From the NCBI GenBank assembly GCA_021780495.1, contig JAJXYO010000060.1:62001-126000 (forward strand): a stretch of 64,000 nt of DNA. The letters run 5' to 3'. Under the pieces are notes generated by a model. The model was not told where the DNA came from. It worked only from the letters and a program-made list of their open reading frames with translations, and made no database searches. Of the stretch, positions 28,231-38,795 are shown in pieces (position 1 is the stretch's first letter; the number at the start of each line of letters is the position of its first letter). Made by a program: the position numbers and the translations under genes. This DNA comes from Deltaproteobacteria bacterium (GTDB lineage: Bacteria > Desulfobacterota > Desulfuromonadia > Geobacterales > Pseudopelobacteraceae).

Positions 28231-29139
28231 ATGAAACCGATACTCACCATGAAACATTATGTACTGGTATGGTGCAGCCTGTTGATGTGCGGCTGTGCGA
28301 CCACACCCCCTTCCCCGGTCCCGTCACAGCGTCCCGCTAAAATTGCGCTCGTCCTCGGCGCCGGCGCCTCCAAAGGTTTCGCCCATATCGGCGTACTGAA
28401 GATATTGGAAAACAATAAGGTCCCGATTGATATGATCGTCGGAACGAGTGTGGGAAGTTTTGTCGGCAGTCTGTATGCGTACGGGTATGATGCCTACGCT
28501 CTGCAGAAGATCGCGTTGTCGCTAGAAAGGAGCGATGTGGCAGAATTGATATTTCCGGATAACGGCTTTCTTAAAGGCGAGCGACTGCGGAACTTCATCA
28601 ACGCGAAAGTGCGTAGTTCACCGATCGAGAAGCTGAAGATCCCCTTTTATGCCGTGGCCACCGATATCAAGACCGGTGAGAGTGTCGTGTTCCATTCCGG
28701 CAACACCGGCATGGCCGTCCAGGCAAGCTGTGCGATTCCCGGTGTCTTCCAGCCGGCCAGCTTCTCGGGGACAAGCTATGTGGATGGCGGCGTGGCCGAC
28801 CCGCTGGCCGTCGATGTAGCCAGGAAATATGGCGCCGATCTGGTGATCGCCGTTGATATCTCATCCGGCATCGATTCGGTTGTCCCCAGCACTACGATGG
28901 AAACCATCCTGAAATCGATTCAGATCATGTACAGCAAGATGTCCCGGATTCCGGGCAGCCAGACCGACGTGGTTATCAAGCCGATCGTGGGGTTCGTCGG
29001 TTCCGCGGATTTCAGCCACCGCAATGAGGCGATCATGGAGGGGGAAAAGGCGGCCCTGGCAGCCATGCCCAAGATCAATGCGCTGCTGGCAACACTCCGG
29101 CAGGAAGGGCGATTGCCAGAGCCGCACAATCCCGAATGA
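28231..29139 (+). CDS. Patatin-like phospholipase lipoprotein
   Basis: This 302-residue protein has a lipoprotein signal (YVLVWCSLLMCG followed by Cys near residue 19) and a patatin domain: LGAGASKGFAHIGVL as the oxyanion-hole glycine region, GTSVGSF as the GxSxG nucleophile elbow, and DGGVADPL with the catalytic Asp of the Ser-Asp dyad. It is of the RssA/NTE type and would hydrolyse phospholipid acyl chains, anchored to the periplasmic face of a membrane. The open frame extends upstream to 27973, but the ATG at 28231 is preceded by GAGG and immediately by the signal peptide. It has no clear functional tie to the etf operon. Confidence 0.85.
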   Translation: MKPILTMKHYVLVWCSLLMCGCATTPPSPVPSQRPAKIALVLGAGASKGFAHIGVLKILENNKVPIDMIVGTSVGSFVGSLYAYGYDAYALQKIALSLERSDVAELIFPDNGFLKGERLRNFINAKVRSSPIEKLKIPFYAVATDIKTGESVVFHSGNTGMAVQASCAIPGVFQPASFSGTSYVDGGVADPLAVDVARKYGADLVIAVDISSGIDSVVPSTTMETILKSIQIMYSKMSRIPGSQTDVVIKPIVGFVGSADFSHRNEAIMEGEKAALAAMPKINALLATLRQEGRLPEPHNPE

Positions 29140-29278
29140 TCAGAAAAGGCGCCGGGCCAAAGGCTATCCATGCTCTAGCTGCCGGTGTTTAAACGGCGTG
29201 GTCAGATGAGCGCTCCGGGTATCATCACCAAATCCCCGTCCGGCGGCAATTCGCAGATAGCCGCCATGGTCTTTAAAA

Positions 29279-31084
29279 TCACAATGACGGCCCATCAGCG
29301 CCCCCATCATTCCCGATAAACTTTTGCAGTTTCTTGTAGAGCCCCGGCCGGGAGATCCCCAATAGCTGCGCAGCAAGGAGCTTGTTTCCGCTACAACGCT
29401 CAATCGCCTGATTTACAAGCACCTTTTCGAAGGCGTCCATAATCTCGTTGACGCTCTTTTTGCCCAGGCAGGCATGAATGTAATCTTCCATCCATTTTTC
29501 AGACACATACTCTGACTGGATTCTGGTATTTGAAAAGGATTTTGACAGCTCAGCAGGGAGATGTTCACACCTAATGAATGGCCCGGTTACCAAATTAAAT
29601 GCGCTTTCAATCACGTTGCGCAATTCCCGAATGTTTCCTGGCCAGTTGTAGTGCCTGATCACATCCATGGCTCCAGGATCGAGGCCTTGAACCTGGAGTC
29701 CGAATTCGGAATTGAACTGGTCAATGAAATTCTTCGTGATGGAATCGATATCATCCATCCTCTCGCGGAGAGCGGGGATAGTGAGGACCACAACGTTGAG
29801 GCGATAATACAGGTCTTCCCGGAATTTACCATCCTTGACCAAACGCTCTAAATTGCTGTTGGTCGCCGCCACCACACGCACATCGACCATCTTGGGCTTT
29901 GTGCTTCCAATCTGTGTCAACTCCCTCTCTTGCAAGACGCGCAGCATTTTGACCTGCATGTACAACGGCATATCGCCAATTTCATCGAGGAAGATAGTCC
30001 CGGTATGGGCCTGTTCGAACTTGCCCGTATGCCCCCCTTTTTTGGCGCCGGTAAAGGCGCCTTCGGCATACCCGAACAGTTCCGATTCCAGCAGATTTTC
30101 GGGGATAGCGGCACAGTTGAGCTTGACAAACGGGGCATAACGGCGGGGGCTGGCAGCGTGGAGAGCATGGGCGAAGAGTTCCTTGCCTGTTCCGCTTTCG
30201 CCGCGCAGGAGTACATTTGAGTTTTTGCCCGCAACTCGCAACAGGGTCTTCTTTAACTCCAGAATATGCCGGTTCTGGCCGATGATGCTGTTTATGTCGT
30301 ACTTGAACAGGGACTCCCCCCCAGCCACATTGCAGACCCGGTTCCGGAACTCCGGCGCGGCTTGCAGCCGGTTGGCTATGAGAGTTATCTCCCGAATGTC
30401 CTTGAAAAGTATCTTCCCCATGCAACCGATGACCTTGCCGGCCTTTATGAGCGGAAAACGGCTGGCAAACACCTCCTTTCCATTCATGTAATGGGAGCTG
30501 ATCTCCGGTTTTCCCGTATCCATCACGAACGGCATGCGGGAAGGACTGCAATTGGCGTAGAACTGATGGATATGCTTGCCGATCATGGCCTGGGGAGTGG
30601 TGTCTAACACCTCGGCGAAAGACTGGTTGACCATTACAACGGTGCCTTCCCGATCAATTATTATGACACCGTTGTGATCCAGGTCCATCAACGCGCCGGC
30701 AGAACGGAGGAAGACCTTGAGCTCGTCCGAGGGTCCGCGGGCAGTCTCTTCTCGCAACATCTCAAGCAGGGACAGCGCACCGCCGGTGACCCTGCCTTCT
30801 TCGAGAATCGGAACGTAATCACATAAAATGCGCTTATCTCTGACTACTGCAATCTGGCTACTGAAACTGATGCTGCTATGCATCAGATTGCCCAAGTTAC
30901 CGAGGTCAGCAACGTGTTCGATCAGCTGCCCCATGAGCTTTTCAGGAGAAATCCCTATCAGCCCACCTGCTATCTCGTCAAATGAGACGATTCGCAACTC
31001 GGCATCGAGTCGAATAATGCCTAACGGCGGTTCCCCGTTAAAAGTGCCTCTTTCACTATATTCCGTACTGTACATGGCATCCAT
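29279..31084 (-). CDS. PAS-domain sigma-54 activator, probable regulator of the liu operon
   Basis: This 601-residue enhancer-binding protein has two PAS-like sensory domains (about 15-110, and 130-250 with [20 protein letters not shown]), a central AAA+ domain with Walker A GESGTGKE, the sigma-54 contact loop GAFTGA, Walker [12 protein letters not shown] and the arginine-finger region, and a Fis-type HTH ([19 protein letters not shown]). It lacks a receiver domain, so it probably senses a small molecule directly. It is transcribed away from liuA, and a consensus -24/-12 promoter stands before liuA, so control of that operon is the natural reading. The start may instead be the second Met at 31075. 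Confidence 0.88.
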   Translation of the reverse strand: MDAMYSTEYSERGTFNGEPPLGIIRLDAELRIVSFDEIAGGLIGISPEKLMGQLIEHVADLGNLGNLMHSSISFSSQIAVVRDKRILCDYVPILEEGRVTGGALSLLEMLREETARGPSDELKVFLRSAGALMDLDHNGVIIIDREGTVVMVNQSFAEVLDTTPQAMIGKHIHQFYANCSPSRMPFVMDTGKPEISSHYMNGKEVFASRFPLIKAGKVIGCMGKILFKDIREITLIANRLQAAPEFRNRVCNVAGGESLFKYDINSIIGQNRHILELKKTLLRVAGKNSNVLLRGESGTGKELFAHALHAASPRRYAPFVKLNCAAIPENLLESELFGYAEGAFTGAKKGGHTGKFEQAHTGTIFLDEIGDMPLYMQVKMLRVLQERELTQIGSTKPKMVDVRVVAATNSNLERLVKDGKFREDLYYRLNVVVLTIPALRERMDDIDSITKNFIDQFNSEFGLQVQGLDPGAMDVIRHYNWPGNIRELRNVIESAFNLVTGPFIRCEHLPAELSKSFSNTRIQSEYVSEKWMEDYIHACLGKKSVNEIMDAFEKVLVNQAIERCSGNKLLAAQLLGISRPGLYKKLQKFIGNDGGADGPSL

Positions 31085-31837
31085 CCAGCTTCAAGGCCGA
31101 TCATTTCCCAGGATCAGCCGGAATTCTCTTCTCCAAGAAGGCGCTTACAATTTCGTTCGAACATTCTTCTTCCTTGCCCGGACAGCCATTTCAATAAATT
31201 GTTATTTTTAGCATAGTTGCTTTTACGTAAAAGTCAAGAATATACATAACAGTATTTTATTACAGCCTTTCCACGGCCCATTGGATATGCAACACCACAT
31301 CACTCGACCGCCGCATTATCCAGAACCCAGTCATTCAGCCCGGCTGCTTTCAGTCAATCTGCGTCATCTCACCGTTAGCACAAACAGCTGTCTGCTTGCC
31401 CATTAACACGATCAGTCAAGCCGTTGCAAAACACGCCTCATCCCTAAGAAATCTGCTTGGAGTACAGCTCTCCAGACGGTTTGGCATGCTCGTCACATTG
31501 ATACAGAGGCTGACTTTTCAGCACGTTGTCCCGTCGTAGTCTCAGCGGCCTTGCGATAGCAAGAGACCCGGATCGTACATACCCCGGCACTTGCCACAAT
31601 CAAGCGCCCAGTGTGTCTACTTCTGTATAATCATGTAAAAAAGTAAATAATTTGCAAGTGCCTGAAATAGCTGAGCAAGCTTATTGCACTAAATATAACC
31701 TGATTTATCTGAATACATAAGTTGACATTTAAACCTGTCCATCCTCTCATCACATTTCAAGTTACATAAAAATATAAGCGCGTAAATACAGACTGTTGAA
31801 AATAAAGCTCTGCTCATAATTTTTTACAAACACTGTT
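31085..31837. other. Long divergent intergenic region
   Basis: About 750 bp between the activator and the liu promoter. I see no convincing gene. The first 540 bases are of mixed composition; the last 200 are AT-rich, as expected for enhancer and bending sites upstream of a sigma-54 promoter. No repeated dyad could be identified with confidence. Confidence 0.4.
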
Positions 31838-31853
31838 TGGCACCAGGGTTGCT
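31838..31853 (+). promoter_or_regulatory. Sigma-54 (-24/-12) promoter of the liu operon
   Basis: TGGCACCAGGGTTGCT matches the sigma-54 consensus TGGCAC(G)N4-5TTGCW, with the invariant GG and GC in correct register. Transcription should begin near 31864, about 80 nt before the liuA ATG. The PAS-AAA+-Fis activator encoded divergently is the expected partner. Confidence 0.8.
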
Positions 31854-31942
31854 ACGTCTCTGTACACGAGGAGCAGTGAGAGAGAAAAACAACCGCATCA
31901 TCATTCAGAAGCGTTGTAAAAATTAACCGTGGAGGAGAATCA

Positions 31943-33112
31943 ATGAAAACATATCCTGCTCTTAATTTTGGCCTGGGCGAGACAGCAGACCTGCTTCGTA
32001 ACACCATACGGGATTTTGCCACGTCTGAAATCGCACCGCGCGCAGCTGACATCGACCGTGACAACCACTTTCCGATGGATCTTTGGATAAGGATGGGGTC
32101 ACTCGGACTTCTGGGAATCACCGTATCCGAGGAGTATGGCGGAGCCGGCATGAGCTATCTGGACCACACGATCGCGATGGAGGAACTTTCCCGCGCCTCC
32201 GCGGCAGTCGCTCTCGCCTACGGAGCCCACTCCAATCTCTGTGTGAACCAGATCTTCCGCAACGGCACTGAGGTACAAAAGAGAAAGTATCTCCCGAAAC
32301 TGATCAGCGGCGAGCATGTGGGTGCCTTGGCCATGAGCGAGCCGGGGGCAGGTTCGGACGTCGTCAGCATGCGCCTCAGAGCCGACATGAAGGGCGACCG
32401 CTACATACTTAACGGCAACAAGATGTGGATCACCAACGGGCCGCATGCGGACACCCTGGTTGTCTACGCAAAGACCGACGTCAATGCAGGGTCGCGCGGC
32501 ATTACCGCCTTCATCATTGAAAAGGGATTCCCGGGGTTTTCGACGGCGCAGAAGCTCGACAAGCTCGGCATGCGCGGCTCCGACACCTGTGAGCTGGTGT
32601 TCGAAAACTGCGAAGTGCCGACGGAGAACATTCTGGGCCTGGAAGGTAAGGGGGTCAACGTTCTGATGGGCGGCCTCGATTATGAGCGGGCAGTACTTGC
32701 CGGTGGGCCGCTGGGGATCATGCAGGCCTGCATGGATGTGACTTTACCGTACATCCATGAACGGAAACAGTTCGGCCAGTCAATCGGCGAATTCCAGTTG
32801 ATGCAGGGTAAAATCGCCGACATGTACACAACGCTGAACGCGTCCCGCTCCTACGTGTATGCGGTTGCCCAGGCCTGCAGCCGTGGGGAGACCAGCCGCA
32901 AGGATTGCGCCGGCGCGATCCTCTATGCGGCGGAACAGGCCACCAAGATGGCGCTTGAGGCGATTCAATGCCTCGGTGGTAACGGCTACATCAACGAGTA
33001 CCCAACCGGCCGCTACTTGCGCGACGCCAAGCTCTACGAGATCGGCGCCGGAACCAGCGAGATTCGCAGAATGCTGATTGGGCGTGAGCTGTTCAATGAA
33101 ACGCAGCTCTAA
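31943..33112 (+). CDS. liuA: Isovaleryl-CoA dehydrogenase
   Basis: This 389-residue flavoenzyme oxidises isovaleryl-CoA to 3-methylcrotonyl-CoA in leucine/isovalerate breakdown. It matches isovaleryl-CoA dehydrogenases in detail: [11 protein letters not shown] and WITNGPHAD (FAD site), [20 protein letters not shown], and [13 protein letters not shown], which holds the family's catalytic Glu in helix G rather than near the C-terminus. Indeed the C-terminal position reads [12 protein letters not shown] with Gly where short-chain enzymes carry the base. The ATG is preceded by GGAGGAG. It is the first gene of the operon. Its electrons should pass to ETF. Confidence 0.93.
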   Translation: MKTYPALNFGLGETADLLRNTIRDFATSEIAPRAADIDRDNHFPMDLWIRMGSLGLLGITVSEEYGGAGMSYLDHTIAMEELSRASAAVALAYGAHSNLCVNQIFRNGTEVQKRKYLPKLISGEHVGALAMSEPGAGSDVVSMRLRADMKGDRYILNGNKMWITNGPHADTLVVYAKTDVNAGSRGITAFIIEKGFPGFSTAQKLDKLGMRGSDTCELVFENCEVPTENILGLEGKGVNVLMGGLDYERAVLAGGPLGIMQACMDVTLPYIHERKQFGQSIGEFQLMQGKIADMYTTLNASRSYVYAVAQACSRGETSRKDCAGAILYAAEQATKMALEAIQCLGGNGYINEYPTGRYLRDAKLYEIGAGTSEIRRMLIGRELFNETQL

Positions 33113-33194
33113 ACCCGGTAAATCGCTCAGAGCAAAAATCATGCTGGGGCAGTTCGTGGATCGCCCCAGCATCCCCCAGGAGATTCAACCCGTC

Positions 33195-34802
33195 ATGAGC
33201 ATACTGAAAAGTTCCATCAATACCACCTCCGATGAATTCCGCAAAAATACTGACGTAATGTCCGGTTTGGTTGCGGACTTGCGCGAGCAGGTGGCGACAA
33301 TCAAACTGGGTGGCGGCGATAAAACTCGCACCAGGCATGTAGAGCGAGGAAAGCTTTTGCCGCGCGAACGGATCAGGCACCTCCTCGACGTCGGGTCACC
33401 CTTTCTGGAGCTGTCGCAATTGGCCGCTTGGGGCATGTATCGCGGCGAGGTCCCTTCAGCAGGGATCATTACCGGCATCGGCCGGGTTTCCGGCCGGGAG
33501 TGCATGATCATCGCCAATGATGCCACCGTCAAGGGCGGGACCTATTTTCCGATAACCGTCAAGAAACACCTGCGCGCCCAGGAGATTGCCGAGGCTAATA
33601 ACCTCCCATGCGTCTATCTGGTTGACTCCGGCGGCGCCAACCTTCCGCAGCAGGATGAAGTCTTTGCCGACCGGGATCACTTCGGACGGATTTTCTTCAA
33701 CCAGGCGAACATGTCGTCCAAGGGAATCACTCAGATCGCCGTGGTGATGGGGTCTTGCACCGCCGGAGGCGCCTATGTCCCGGCCATGTCCGACGAGAGC
33801 ATCATCGTCCGGAATCAGGGAACCATATTTCTTGGGGGGCCGCCGCTGGTTAAAGCCGCCACCGGTGAGGTGGTGAGCGCCGAGGATCTGGGGGGGGCCG
33901 ATGTCCATTGCCGCACCTCGGGTGTGACCGACTATTACGCAGCCAACGACGGCCATGCCCTCGCCCAGACCCGGCGGATAGTGGAAAATCTGAACAGGGT
34001 CAAACGGCCTGAGTTTTCACCTGGCGAGCTGAGAGAACCGCTTTACGATCCTTCTGAGCTTTATGGCGTTATCCCGGCCGACACCCGCAAGCCGTATGAC
34101 GTGCGGGAGGTGATTGCCCGCATCGTCGATGGTTCGGAGCTTGACGAGTTCAAACAGCTCTACGGCACGACCCTGATCTGCGGCTTTGCTCACATATGGG
34201 GATATCCGGTAGGGATCGTGGCCAACAACGGCATTCTCTTCTCCGAGTCGGCGTTGAAGGGCGCCCACTTCATCGAGCTCTGCAGCAAACGTGGAATCCC
34301 GCTGGTTTTCCTGCAGAACATCACCGGTTTTATGGTAGGCAGCAAGTACGAAACGGGAGGGATCGCCAAAGACGGGGCGAAGATGGTCACCGCGGTAGCC
34401 TGTGCGAACGTACCGAAATTTACCATCATTATCGGCGGAAGCTTTGGCGCTGGTAATTACGGGATGTGCGGCCGGGCCTACAACCCGCGCTTCCTTTGGA
34501 TGTGGCCCAACGCCCGGATCTCGGTCATGGGAGGTGAACAGGCGGCAAGCGTCCTTGCACAGGTAAAGCGGGACGGCATGGAGGCCAGAGGCGAACTGTG
34601 GAGCGCCGCAGAGGAAGAAGCGTTCAAGAGCCCGATCAGAGAGCAGTACGAAACACAGGGGCACCCGTATTACGCCAGTGCTCGCCTGTGGGACGACGGG
34701 ATTATTGACCCTGCTGACACCCGGATGGTGCTCGGGCTGGGCATATCGGCGTCATTTAACGCACCTCTGAAAAAAACCGAGTTCGGAATATTCAGGATGT
34801 AA
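33195..34802 (+). CDS. liuB: 3-Methylcrotonyl-CoA carboxylase, carboxyltransferase (beta) subunit
   Basis: This subunit (535 residues, as expected for MCC beta) moves the carboxyl group from biotin to 3-methylcrotonyl-CoA. It has [21 protein letters not shown] at the start (conserved acyl-CoA carboxylase entry), [36 protein letters not shown] and [13 protein letters not shown], and [16 protein letters not shown], the paired oxyanion regions of the crotonase-like carboxyltransferase fold. The frame is open from 33078 but that would run into liuA; the ATG at 33195 gives the family N-terminus (preceded at distance by AGGAG). It works with liuD. Confidence 0.93.
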   Translation: MSILKSSINTTSDEFRKNTDVMSGLVADLREQVATIKLGGGDKTRTRHVERGKLLPRERIRHLLDVGSPFLELSQLAAWGMYRGEVPSAGIITGIGRVSGRECMIIANDATVKGGTYFPITVKKHLRAQEIAEANNLPCVYLVDSGGANLPQQDEVFADRDHFGRIFFNQANMSSKGITQIAVVMGSCTAGGAYVPAMSDESIIVRNQGTIFLGGPPLVKAATGEVVSAEDLGGADVHCRTSGVTDYYAANDGHALAQTRRIVENLNRVKRPEFSPGELREPLYDPSELYGVIPADTRKPYDVREVIARIVDGSELDEFKQLYGTTLICGFAHIWGYPVGIVANNGILFSESALKGAHFIELCSKRGIPLVFLQNITGFMVGSKYETGGIAKDGAKMVTAVACANVPKFTIIIGGSFGAGNYGMCGRAYNPRFLWMWPNARISVMGGEQAASVLAQVKRDGMEARGELWSAAEEEAFKSPIREQYETQGHPYYASARLWDDGIIDPADTRMVLGLGISASFNAPLKKTEFGIFRM

Positions 34803-34818
34803 TGGGGAAACCACGCAC

Positions 34819-35610
34819 ATGAATGAACAAGCGATTCTTACACATACCGACACATTCGGGCGGGCGACCCTTACAATGAACCGTCCGGAGATTCACAACG
34901 CCTTTGATGACATACTTATAGCCTCCATGACCCATGAACTGCGGCGACTGGAAGCAGACGACAGCGTCCGCATGGTATTTCTGACGGCCAGCGGCAAGAG
35001 CTTTTCAGCCGGGGCCGACCTCGGCTGGATGCGTCGCATGGCCGATTACACCCGAGAGGAAAACCTGGCCGACGCCCTTGGGCTGGCCGCTCTGATGAAT
35101 ACCCTGAACAGCCTCAAAAAGCCGACCATAGCGATCGTCCAAGGCGCCGCCTACGGAGGTGGAGTCGGGCTTGTTGCCTGCTGCGATGTGGCTATTGCAA
35201 GCCGGCACGCTTCATTTTGCCTCTCCGAGACAAAGCTCGGGCTTATTCCGGCGGTTATCTCGCCCTACGTTGTCGAGGCGATCGGACCGAGGGCGGCTCG
35301 CCGCTACTTCCAGAGCGCCGAAATGTTCGACGCCGCCGAGGCCTACCGGCTTGGCCTTGTTCACGAGCTTGTAGCGGAAGAAGAACTTGAGGCAACGGCC
35401 GAGCGCATCTTCGAAGCCCTCATGAAGAATGGCCCCTGCGCCATGACAGCCGCCAAGGAACTTGTGGCCAGGGTCAGCAGCGGTCCCATAGACGAGGCGA
35501 TGATCCGTGACACCGCCGGCCGGATTGCCGCGATCCGCGCTTCGGCAGAAGGGAAGGAAGGGGTCGGCTCCTTCCTGGAGAAACGGAAACCATTTTGGGT
35601 GAAGGGATAG
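34819..35610 (+). CDS. liuC: Methylglutaconyl-CoA hydratase (enoyl-CoA hydratase family)
   Basis: This 263-residue crotonase-fold enzyme would hydrate 3-methylglutaconyl-CoA to HMG-CoA. It has the family features: MNRPEIHNAFDDILIA, GKSFSAGADLGWM as the first oxyanion-hole strand, and VQGAAYGGGVGLVACCDVAIA as the second, followed by SETKLGLIPAVISPYV. The specific substrate is inferred from its place between liuB and liuD, which reproduces the liuABCDE order known from Pseudomonas. It starts 16 bp after liuB. Confidence 0.88.
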   Translation: MNEQAILTHTDTFGRATLTMNRPEIHNAFDDILIASMTHELRRLEADDSVRMVFLTASGKSFSAGADLGWMRRMADYTREENLADALGLAALMNTLNSLKKPTIAIVQGAAYGGGVGLVACCDVAIASRHASFCLSETKLGLIPAVISPYVVEAIGPRAARRYFQSAEMFDAAEAYRLGLVHELVAEEELEATAERIFEALMKNGPCAMTAAKELVARVSSGPIDEAMIRDTAGRIAAIRASAEGKEGVGSFLEKRKPFWVKG

Positions 35611-35615
35611 AGACC

Positions 35616-37670
35616 ATGTTCGAAAAGATTCTTATTGCCAACCGCGGCGAGATAGCCTGCCGCGTCATCCGAACCGCCAAACGCTTGGGCATCCGCACCG
35701 TGGCAGTGTATTCCGCTGCCGACTCAAGCGCAATGCATGTGGCGCTTGCAGACGAAGCGTACCACATTGGTCCGGCTGCTGCGCGGGCAAGCTACCTGAA
35801 AGCCGACGCCATTCTTGAGGTGGCTTTAAAATGCGGTGCCCAGGCCATCCATCCCGGCTACGGATTCCTCTCGGAGAACGAGGCATTTGCCGAGGCATGT
35901 GCCAGGGCCGGGGTCATTTTCATCGGCCCGCCGACCGGAGCGATTCGCTCGATGGGTTCCAAAAGCGCCGCCAAGATGATCATGGGTGAAGCGGGAGTGC
36001 CGCTTGTTCCCGGTTACCACGGCGACAATCAGGATCCGGGGTTTCTCAGGGCGGCAGCGGAACGGATAGGTTTTCCGGTTCTTATCAAGGCAAGCGCCGG
36101 CGGTGGCGGCAAGGGGATGCGAGCGGTACTTCAGGCAGTTGATTTCGACGATGCCCTGGCTTCGGCCAGGCGTGAGGCGAAATCTGCCTTCGGCGATGAT
36201 CGGGTACTTTTGGAAAGGTATCTTATCAAGCCGCGCCACGTAGAGATCCAGGTCTTTGCCGATAGTCACGGCAATGTGGTCCATCTCTTCGAGCGAGACT
36301 GTTCGATCCAGCGGCGGCACCAGAAGGTGCTTGAGGAAGCACCGGCACCGGGCATGAGTCCGGATCTCCGGGAAACAATGGGAAAAGCGGCGGTTGCGGC
36401 GGCGCGCGCCATCGGCTATGTGGGGGCCGGCACAGTAGAATTTCTGCTCGACGAGGATGGCTCCTTTTACTTCATGGAAATGAACACCCGCCTCCAGGTG
36501 GAGCATCCGGTGACCGAAATGATTACCGGTCAGGACCTGGTGGCGTGGCAGCTGGAGGTCGCGGCGGGTGCGAGGTTGCCCTGCAGTCAGAAGGAACTCG
36601 CCATCGGCGGCCATGCCATCGAGGCGCGTATTTACGCCGAGGATCCCGCTCGCGACTTTTTTCCCTCAATAGGCCGTATTACTCACCTTCGCACCCCGCC
36701 TGAAAACGCACATGTCAGGATCGACTCCGGGGTGTGCTCCGGTGATGAGGTTAGCATCCACTACGATGCGATGATCGCCAAGCTTATCGTCTGGGACACC
36801 GATCGGGCCGGGGCACTGCGCCGCCTTCGGAAGGCGCTCGCCGACTATCAGGTGGCCGGGGTCACGACCAACATCGGTTTTCTCGGGAATGTTGCGGCCC
36901 ACCCCGCCTTTGCCGCCGGTGATCTGGATACGGGCTTCATTGAACGGCACCGCGCGGCCCTCTTTCCAGAAGCCCTTCCGGCATCGGACCGGACCCTCGC
37001 CCTGGCTTCTCTCGATGTGTTGCTGCGGCGCACAGAGGAGGCGCAGCAGGCAGCACGGACCTCTCATGAACCGCACTCGCCCTGGCATCTGACCAGTGGC
37101 TGGCGTCTCAACTTTGAAGGACACCACGATCTGCATTTCCTCGATGGAGAGGTGACGGTCATGGTGAAGGCCCACTACCGCCAGGGCGGATATGCCCTTG
37201 ACCTTCCTGGTGGAAATATTCTGGTTCGTGGCGCCATTGACACGGCCGGCGACCTCCTGGCCGACCTTGATGGGACAAGGGTCAAGGCCACTGTGATCCG
37301 CCACGGCAGCACCCTCACCGTCATGGCACAAGGGCGAAGCCACATCCTCGGCATACACGACCCATACGCCCAGAACGGTGAGGAAAAGGTTGACGAAGGA
37401 AGGCTCACAGCACCCATGCCGGGGAGGGTCGTGGCGGTCATGGTCGCACTGGGAGAAAAGGTTGAAAGAGGACAGAGCCTCATGGCTCTTGAGGCGATGA
37501 AAATGGAGCACACCATCACTGCCCCGCGGGATGGGTTTGTTGCCCGGCTCAGCTTCATCGTCGGCGACCTGGTGGGCGACGGGGCCGAACTTCTGACCCT
37601 GGCAGACGAGGACGCGGGAGCATCTGAATCTATCCCCCCTCAGCCCCCCTTGTCAGGGTGGAAGCTTTGA
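35616..37670 (+). CDS. liuD: 3-Methylcrotonyl-CoA carboxylase, biotin carboxylase (alpha) subunit
   Basis: This 684-residue subunit carboxylates its own biotin with ATP and bicarbonate. It has a biotin carboxylase domain (FEKILIANRGEIACRVIRTA, the ATP-grasp glycine loop KASAGGGGKGMR, HVEIQVFADSHGNVVHLFERDCS, and MNTRLQVEHPVTE), a middle BT-like domain and a C-terminal biotinyl domain with the biotinylated lysine in EAMKMEH. The ATG at 35616 with GAAGGG upstream is chosen; an earlier in-frame codon at 35595 overlaps liuC. The last dozen residues (SIPPQPPLSGWKL) and the stop codon lie inside a GC-rich inverted repeat, an odd low-complexity tail past the biotinyl domain. Confidence 0.93.
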   Translation: MFEKILIANRGEIACRVIRTAKRLGIRTVAVYSAADSSAMHVALADEAYHIGPAAARASYLKADAILEVALKCGAQAIHPGYGFLSENEAFAEACARAGVIFIGPPTGAIRSMGSKSAAKMIMGEAGVPLVPGYHGDNQDPGFLRAAAERIGFPVLIKASAGGGGKGMRAVLQAVDFDDALASARREAKSAFGDDRVLLERYLIKPRHVEIQVFADSHGNVVHLFERDCSIQRRHQKVLEEAPAPGMSPDLRETMGKAAVAAARAIGYVGAGTVEFLLDEDGSFYFMEMNTRLQVEHPVTEMITGQDLVAWQLEVAAGARLPCSQKELAIGGHAIEARIYAEDPARDFFPSIGRITHLRTPPENAHVRIDSGVCSGDEVSIHYDAMIAKLIVWDTDRAGALRRLRKALADYQVAGVTTNIGFLGNVAAHPAFAAGDLDTGFIERHRAALFPEALPASDRTLALASLDVLLRRTEEAQQAARTSHEPHSPWHLTSGWRLNFEGHHDLHFLDGEVTVMVKAHYRQGGYALDLPGGNILVRGAIDTAGDLLADLDGTRVKATVIRHGSTLTVMAQGRSHILGIHDPYAQNGEEKVDEGRLTAPMPGRVVAVMVALGEKVERGQSLMALEAMKMEHTITAPRDGFVARLSFIVGDLVGDGAELLTLADEDAGASESIPPQPPLSGWKL

Positions 37671-37689
37671 AGTCGCCCCTGACAAGGGG
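37633..37689. repeat. REP-like inverted repeat at the 3' end of liuD
   Basis: A run of C-rich sequence leads into perfect 13-bp arms, CCCCTTGTCAGGG at 37646-37658 and its complement at 37677-37689, around an 18-nt loop. The liuD stop codon lies in the loop (37668-37670). The style resembles the second GC-rich repeat at 43648-43726. Confidence 0.65.
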
Positions 37690-37750
37690 AGATGCAGAAG
37701 GGTTTGCTGCGAAATAACAAGAGTTCCATGGCACGAGAAGGAGGCCTGAG

Positions 37751-38665
37751 ATGTATATGCCGAAACGGGTCACAATGGTGGAGGTCGGTCCGCGGGACGG
37801 GCTCCAGAACGAGTCATCCATTATCCCGGCGGCGGTGAAGATCGCCCTGATCAACCGGCTGGCGGAGGCTGGGCTCCAGGTGATCGAGGCGACGAGCTTC
37901 GTCTCGCCGAAATGGATACCCCAGCTGGCCGACAGCTCCACGGTTCTGGCCGGTATCGAACGCCGTCCCGGAGTCAGGTACCCGGTGCTGGTCCCGAATC
38001 TGAAAGGGTTAGAAGGTGCGCTGGCCGCCGGGGCCGAGGAGATCGCCGTGTTCGCTTCCGCATCCGAGGCATTCTCCCGCAAGAACATCAATTGTTCTAT
38101 CGCCGAGAGTCTGGAGCGCTTTGCAGAAGTGATCGATGCCGCCAAAAAGCAGCGAGTTCCGGTAAGAGGCTATGTCTCCTGCGCTCTCGGTTGTCCTTAT
38201 GAGGGCGCGGTGACACCCGCCGCCGTGGCGGCCGTGGCGGCCCGTCTTTTCGATCTTGGCTGCTACGAGATTTCTCTCGGTGACACCATCGGCGCAGGAA
38301 CACCGGGCCAGGCCCAGCTCATGGTGGACACGGTCGCGAAAAGGGTGCCACTCGAACAAATTGCGGTTCATTTCCACGATACCTACGGCCAGGCATTGGC
38401 CAACATCATGGCGGTGCTGGAGCGAGGGATATGCGTTGTCGACAGCTCGGTAGCCGGACTCGGCGGGTGTCCCTACGCACTCAGTGCATCCGGGAATGTG
38501 GCGAGTGAGGACCTCCTGTACATGCTGAACGGTCTCGGTATTGAGACCGGTGTTGATCTGGAACGGCTTGTTTTAGCGGGGAACTACGTTTCCGGCTTCC
38601 TTGGCCGCCCGTCCGGCTCCAAGGTGGCGCGGGCCGCCGGCTGCACAAGCGGAACAGTAACGTAA
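37751..38665 (+). CDS. liuE: Hydroxymethylglutaryl-CoA lyase
   Basis: This 304-residue lyase splits HMG-CoA to acetyl-CoA and acetoacetate. It is a DRE-TIM metallolyase: [12 protein letters not shown] holds the Asp and Arg of the active site, [11 protein letters not shown] the metal-binding His, and [15 protein letters not shown] the catalytic Cys loop with the family signature. The ATG at 37751 follows GGAGG. It closes the liuABCDE pathway; the acetoacetate made here can be activated by the CoA-transferases downstream. Confidence 0.93.
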   Translation: MYMPKRVTMVEVGPRDGLQNESSIIPAAVKIALINRLAEAGLQVIEATSFVSPKWIPQLADSSTVLAGIERRPGVRYPVLVPNLKGLEGALAAGAEEIAVFASASEAFSRKNINCSIAESLERFAEVIDAAKKQRVPVRGYVSCALGCPYEGAVTPAAVAAVAARLFDLGCYEISLGDTIGAGTPGQAQLMVDTVAKRVPLEQIAVHFHDTYGQALANIMAVLERGICVVDSSVAGLGGCPYALSASGNVASEDLLYMLNGLGIETGVDLERLVLAGNYVSGFLGRPSGSKVARAAGCTSGTVT

Positions 38666-38795
38666 TTCCGCACCGCCACGATCGTCTGAAACGAGGCCTC
38701 AAAACACGAACCCGTTCATCCATGCCGTCCAACTCTCTCTACCGGTGAAACGGATGGTCTGTATCACCACACATACATTAAAGGAGTTACCAGCC

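Noticed and set aside
35826-37511. Two long minus-strand frames over liuD
   Set aside because: Shadows of the biotin carboxylase gene; no recognisable domains.
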